Below, piece by piece: positions 61,401-64,000 of a DNA stretch of 64,000 bases; position 1 is the stretch's first letter, and every line of letters starts with the position of its first letter. The DNA is taken from positions 24,152,760 to 24,216,759 of the forward strand of contig OY756969.1 of NCBI GenBank assembly GCA_963580455.1, in the 5' to 3' direction. This DNA is from Euonymus europaeus (taxonomy: Eukaryota; Streptophyta; Magnoliopsida; Celastrales; Celastraceae). The notes beneath the pieces were generated by a model. The model was not told the origin of the DNA and did not search any database. It saw nothing but the letters and a program-made list of their open reading frames with translations. Made by a program: the position numbers and the translations under genes.

Positions 61401-63988
61401 TTCATAAAACCGTTTACGTAAAGAAACCATATTTCGCGGCTAACTAGGTGAAACGAGACCAACTAGCCACGAGTTCTGAAATCAAAATCCGAAACGCCAG
61501 GATCGTAGAGCTCGAAAAGTAGTGTGAAATCAAGCTAAAAATCACCGAATTCAGAACTCGGAGTCAACGGATATTCATAAAACCGTTTACGTAAAGAAAC
61601 CACATTTCGCGGCTAACTAGGTGAAACGAGACCAACTAGCCACGAGTTCTGAAATCAAAATCCGAAACGCCAGGATCGTAGAGCTCGAAAAGTAGTGTGA
61701 AATCAAGCTAAAAATCACCGAATTCAGAACTCGGAGTCAACCGATATTCATAAAACCGTTTACGTAAAGAAACCACATTTCGCGGCTAACTAGGTGAAAC
61801 GAGACCAACTAGCCACGAGTTCTGAAATCAAAATCCGAAACGCCAGGATCGTAGAGCTCGAAAATTAGTGTGAAATCAAGCTAAAAATCACCGAATTCAG
61901 AACTCGGAGTCAACGGATATTCATAAAACCGTTTACGTAAAGAAACCACATTTCGCGGCTAACTAGGTGAAACGAGACCAACTAGCCACGAGTTCTGAAA
62001 TCAAAATCCGAAACGCCAGGATCGTAGAGCTCGAAAAGTAGTGTGAAATCGAGCTAAAAATCACCGAATTCAGAACTCGGAGTCAACGGATATTCATAAA
62101 ACCGTTTACGTAAAGAAACCACATTTCGCGGCTAACTAGGTGAAACGAGACCAACTAGCCACGAGTTCTGAAATCAAAATCCGAAATGCCAGGATCGTAG
62201 AGCTCGAAAAGTAGTGTGAAATCAAGCTAAAAATCACCGAATTCAGAACTCGGAGTCAACCGATATTCATAAAACCGTTTACGTAAAGAAACCACATTTC
62301 GCGGCTAACTAGGTGAAACGAGACCAACTAGCCACGAGTTCTGAAATCAAAATCCGAAATGCCAGGATCGTAGAGCTCGAAAATTAGTGTGAAATCAAGC
62401 TAAAAATCACCGAATTCAGAACTCGGAGTCAACGGATATTCATAAAACCGTTTACGTAAAGAAACCACATTTCGCGGCTAACTAGGTGAAACGAGACCAA
62501 CTAGCCACGAGTTCTGAAATCAAAATCCGAAACGCCAGGATCGTAGAGCTCGAAAAGTAGTGTGAAATCAAGCTAAAAATCACCGAATTCAGAACTCGGA
62601 GTCAACGGATATTCATAGAACCGTTTACGTAAAGAAACCACATTTCGCGGCTAACTAGGTGAAACGAGACCAACTAGCCACGAGTTCTGAAATCAAAATC
62701 CGAAATGCCAGGATTGTAGAGCTCGAAAAGTAGTGTGAAATCAAGCTAAAAATCACCGAATTCAGAACTCGGAGTCAACGGATATTCATAAAACCGTTTA
62801 CGTAAAGAAACCACATTTCGCGGCTAACTAGGTGAAACGAGACCAACTAGCCACGAGTTCTGAAATCAAAATCCGAAACGCCAGGATTGTAGAGCTCGAA
62901 AATTAGTGTGAAATCAAGCTAAAAATCACCGAATTCAGAACTCGGAGTCAACGGATATTCATAAAACCGTTTACGTAAAGAAACCACATTTCGCGGCTAA
63001 CTAGGTGAAACGAGACCAACTAGCCACGAGTTCTGAAATCAAAATCCGAAACGCCAGGATCGTAGAGCTCGAAAAGTAGTGTGAAATCAAGCTAAAAATC
63101 ACCGAATTCAGAACTCGGAGTCAACGGATATTCATAAAACCGTTTACGTAAAGAAACGACATTTCGCGGCTAACTAGGTGAAACGAGACCAACTAGCCAC
63201 GAGTTCTGAAATCAAAATCCGAAAAGCCAGGATCGTAGAGCTCGAAAAGTAGTGTGAAATCAAGCTAAAAATCACCGAATTCAGAACTCGGAGTCAACGG
63301 ATATTCATAAAACCGTTTACGTAAAGAAACCACATTTCGCGGCTAACTAGGTGAAACGAGACCAACTAGCCACGAGTTCTGAAATCAAAATCCGAAACGC
63401 CAGGATTGTAGAGCTCGAAAAGTAGTGTGAAATCAAGCTAAAAATCACCGAATTCAGAACTCGGAGTCAACGGATATTCATAAAACCGTTTACGTAAAGA
63501 AACCATATTTCGCGGCTAACTAGGTGAAACGAGACCAACTAGCCACGAGTTCTGAAATCAAAATCCGAAACGCCAGGATCGTAGAGCTCGAAAAGTAGTG
63601 TGAAATCAAGCTAAAAATCACCGAATTCAGAACTCGGAGTCAACGGATATTCATAAAACCGTTTACGTAAAGAAACCACATTTCGCGGCTAACTAGGTGA
63701 AACGAGACCAACTAGCCACGAGTTCTGAAATCAAAATCCGAAACTCCAGGATCGTAGAGCTCGAAAAGTAGTGTGAAATCAAGCTAAAAATCACCGAATT
63801 CAGAACTCGGAGTCAACCGATATTCATAAAACCGTTTACGTAAAGAAACCACATTTCGCGGCTAACTAGGTGAAACGAGACCAACTAGCCACGAGTTCTG
63901 AAATCAAAATCCGAAATGCCAGGATCGTAGAGCTCAAAAATTAGTGTGAAATCAAGCTAAAAATCACCGAATTCAGAACTCGGAGTCA
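58453..63988. repeat. C-rich HOR region at the right end
   Basis: Thirty-two monomers, many of type C (C111 with G126), which is rare elsewhere. A cycle of B with AAGCAAAAAATC, CATATTT C, C, CCGAT B and C, plus an A with AGCAACGAG, begins at 58453, 60010 (+1557 bp, nine monomers) and 61221 (+1211 bp, seven). The ACCGACTAGCAACG monomers at 59837 and 61048 are also 1211 bp apart. The second cycle contains a GATTTC A (60356) that the third lacks. Single oddities: AACTACATTTCGCGTCT (60529), ATCACAATCC (61221), GAAATCGAGC (61913), TCATAGAACC (62605), AAACGACATTT (63124). Confidence 0.88.
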
Positions 63989-64000
63989 ACGGATATTCAT
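63989..64000. repeat. Partial monomer at the window end
   Basis: The first 12 bases of monomer 371 (ACGGATATTCAT). The array therefore runs on beyond the window. Confidence 0.95.

Larger units (their letters stand above)
1..64000. repeat. 173-bp tandem satellite array filling the window
   Basis: A 173-bp unit repeats head to tail with no reversal and no foreign insertion: 370 complete monomers and one 12-bp partial. Monomer starts were followed by the ACGGATATT motif and its one-base variants. The count agrees with the window length after thirteen 172-bp monomers, one 174-bp monomer and one 163-bp monomer are allowed for. Consensus G+C is 72 of 173 bases. Most monomers differ from the consensus at only a few positions, more in 2-15 kb. 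Nucleosome-sized arrays of this kind are typical of eukaryotic centromeres and pericentromeres; that placement is inference. The family is not recognised. No interval outside the satellite exceeds 300 bases, or exists at all, so there is no gene space to annotate. Confidence 0.98.

Noticed and set aside
1..64000. CRISPR array
   Set aside because: The repeats are 173 bp and directly adjoining with no unique spacers, and there are no cas genes. This is satellite DNA.
1..64000. rDNA, 5S rRNA or tRNA gene cluster
   Set aside because: No recognisable rRNA segment or tRNA fold with its A and B boxes was seen, and no coding-spacer alternation exists within the 173-bp unit.
1..64000. Telomeric repeats or a subtelomere junction
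   Set aside because: No tandem run of TTAGGG, TTTAGGG or TTAGG type was seen on either strand.
1..64000. Named satellite family or species
   Set aside because: The 173-bp length is shared by unrelated satellites of many plants and animals. I could not match the sequence to a family I know, so naming one would be a guess.
1..64000. The array as an assembly artefact (collapsed or looped contig)
   Set aside because: Blocks that repeat over long distances carry private differences, indels are unevenly distributed and HOR boundaries are orderly, so most of it looks like real sequence. The near-identical 865-bp duplication at 35098-36827 is the one place I would still test with long reads.

Overview
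The whole 64 kb is one uninterrupted satellite DNA array. A 173-bp monomer repeats head to tail in a single orientation from the first base to the last. If each monomer starts at the ACGGATATT motif, starts fall at 1, 174, 347 and so on. The window then holds exactly 370 full monomers plus a 12-bp partial (63989-64000). The length balances: 370 x 173 = 64010, minus 13 one-base deletions and one 10-bp deletion, plus one 1-bp insertion, gives 63988. I found no protein-coding gene, RNA gene, transposon, CRISPR array, origin or unique spacer. The few short open frames are satellite DNA read through.

The window suggests a eukaryotic chromosome, most likely a centromeric or pericentromeric (less likely subtelomeric) heterochromatin block. 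The monomer is nucleosome-sized, with about 42% G+C and 12 CpG sites in the consensus. Many monomer differences are transitions at those CpGs, which fits a genome with cytosine methylation such as a plant or a vertebrate. I do not recognise the family and name no species. A functional centromere cannot be shown from sequence alone.

Monomer types used below (positions counted from ACGG = 1). A has T111 and G126; B has C111 and T126; C has C111 and G126. A' is A with T102. T has CCTACT near 66-71, GATTT instead of GAGTT near 78-82, T102 and T111. X has GACTACT with one base lost (172 bp) and starts ACGAAT. K has A102. D has CCGAT at its start and A74. E has GAAACC near 85-90. N has GACTAACT near 64-71. 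O is A' with A121 and GTGTTAAATC.

Layout. 1-519: A/B start. 520-2074: a block copied again at 15397-16951. 2075-4151: mixed. 4152-6400: 7-mer higher-order repeat (HOR, a unit of several distinct monomers). 6401-9168: 6- and 7-mer HOR with hybrid monomers. 9169-12282: 6-mer HOR, three copies. 12283-14704: 8/9-mer HOR. 14705-15396: A/B spacer. 16606-18681: clean A-B dimers. 19893-34578: mosaic built on a T-X-K-B tetramer found nine times. 35098-36827: 5-mer HOR O-K-B-C-D, two copies. 36828-42536: A-rich with few B. 42537-48418: mostly A/B, the most uniform stretch. 48419-56203: 10-, 15- and 20-monomer segment duplications. 56204-58452: dimer and 6-mer HOR. 58453-63988: C-rich HOR.

Nothing here works as a set of genes. 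What can be read is the turnover history of an array: in-register unequal exchange that duplicates, deletes and fuses blocks of whole monomers. Each monomer also carries dyad symmetries (a 14-bp inverted repeat pair, a 10-bp palindrome and an imperfect hairpin), present in every unit apart from point variants.
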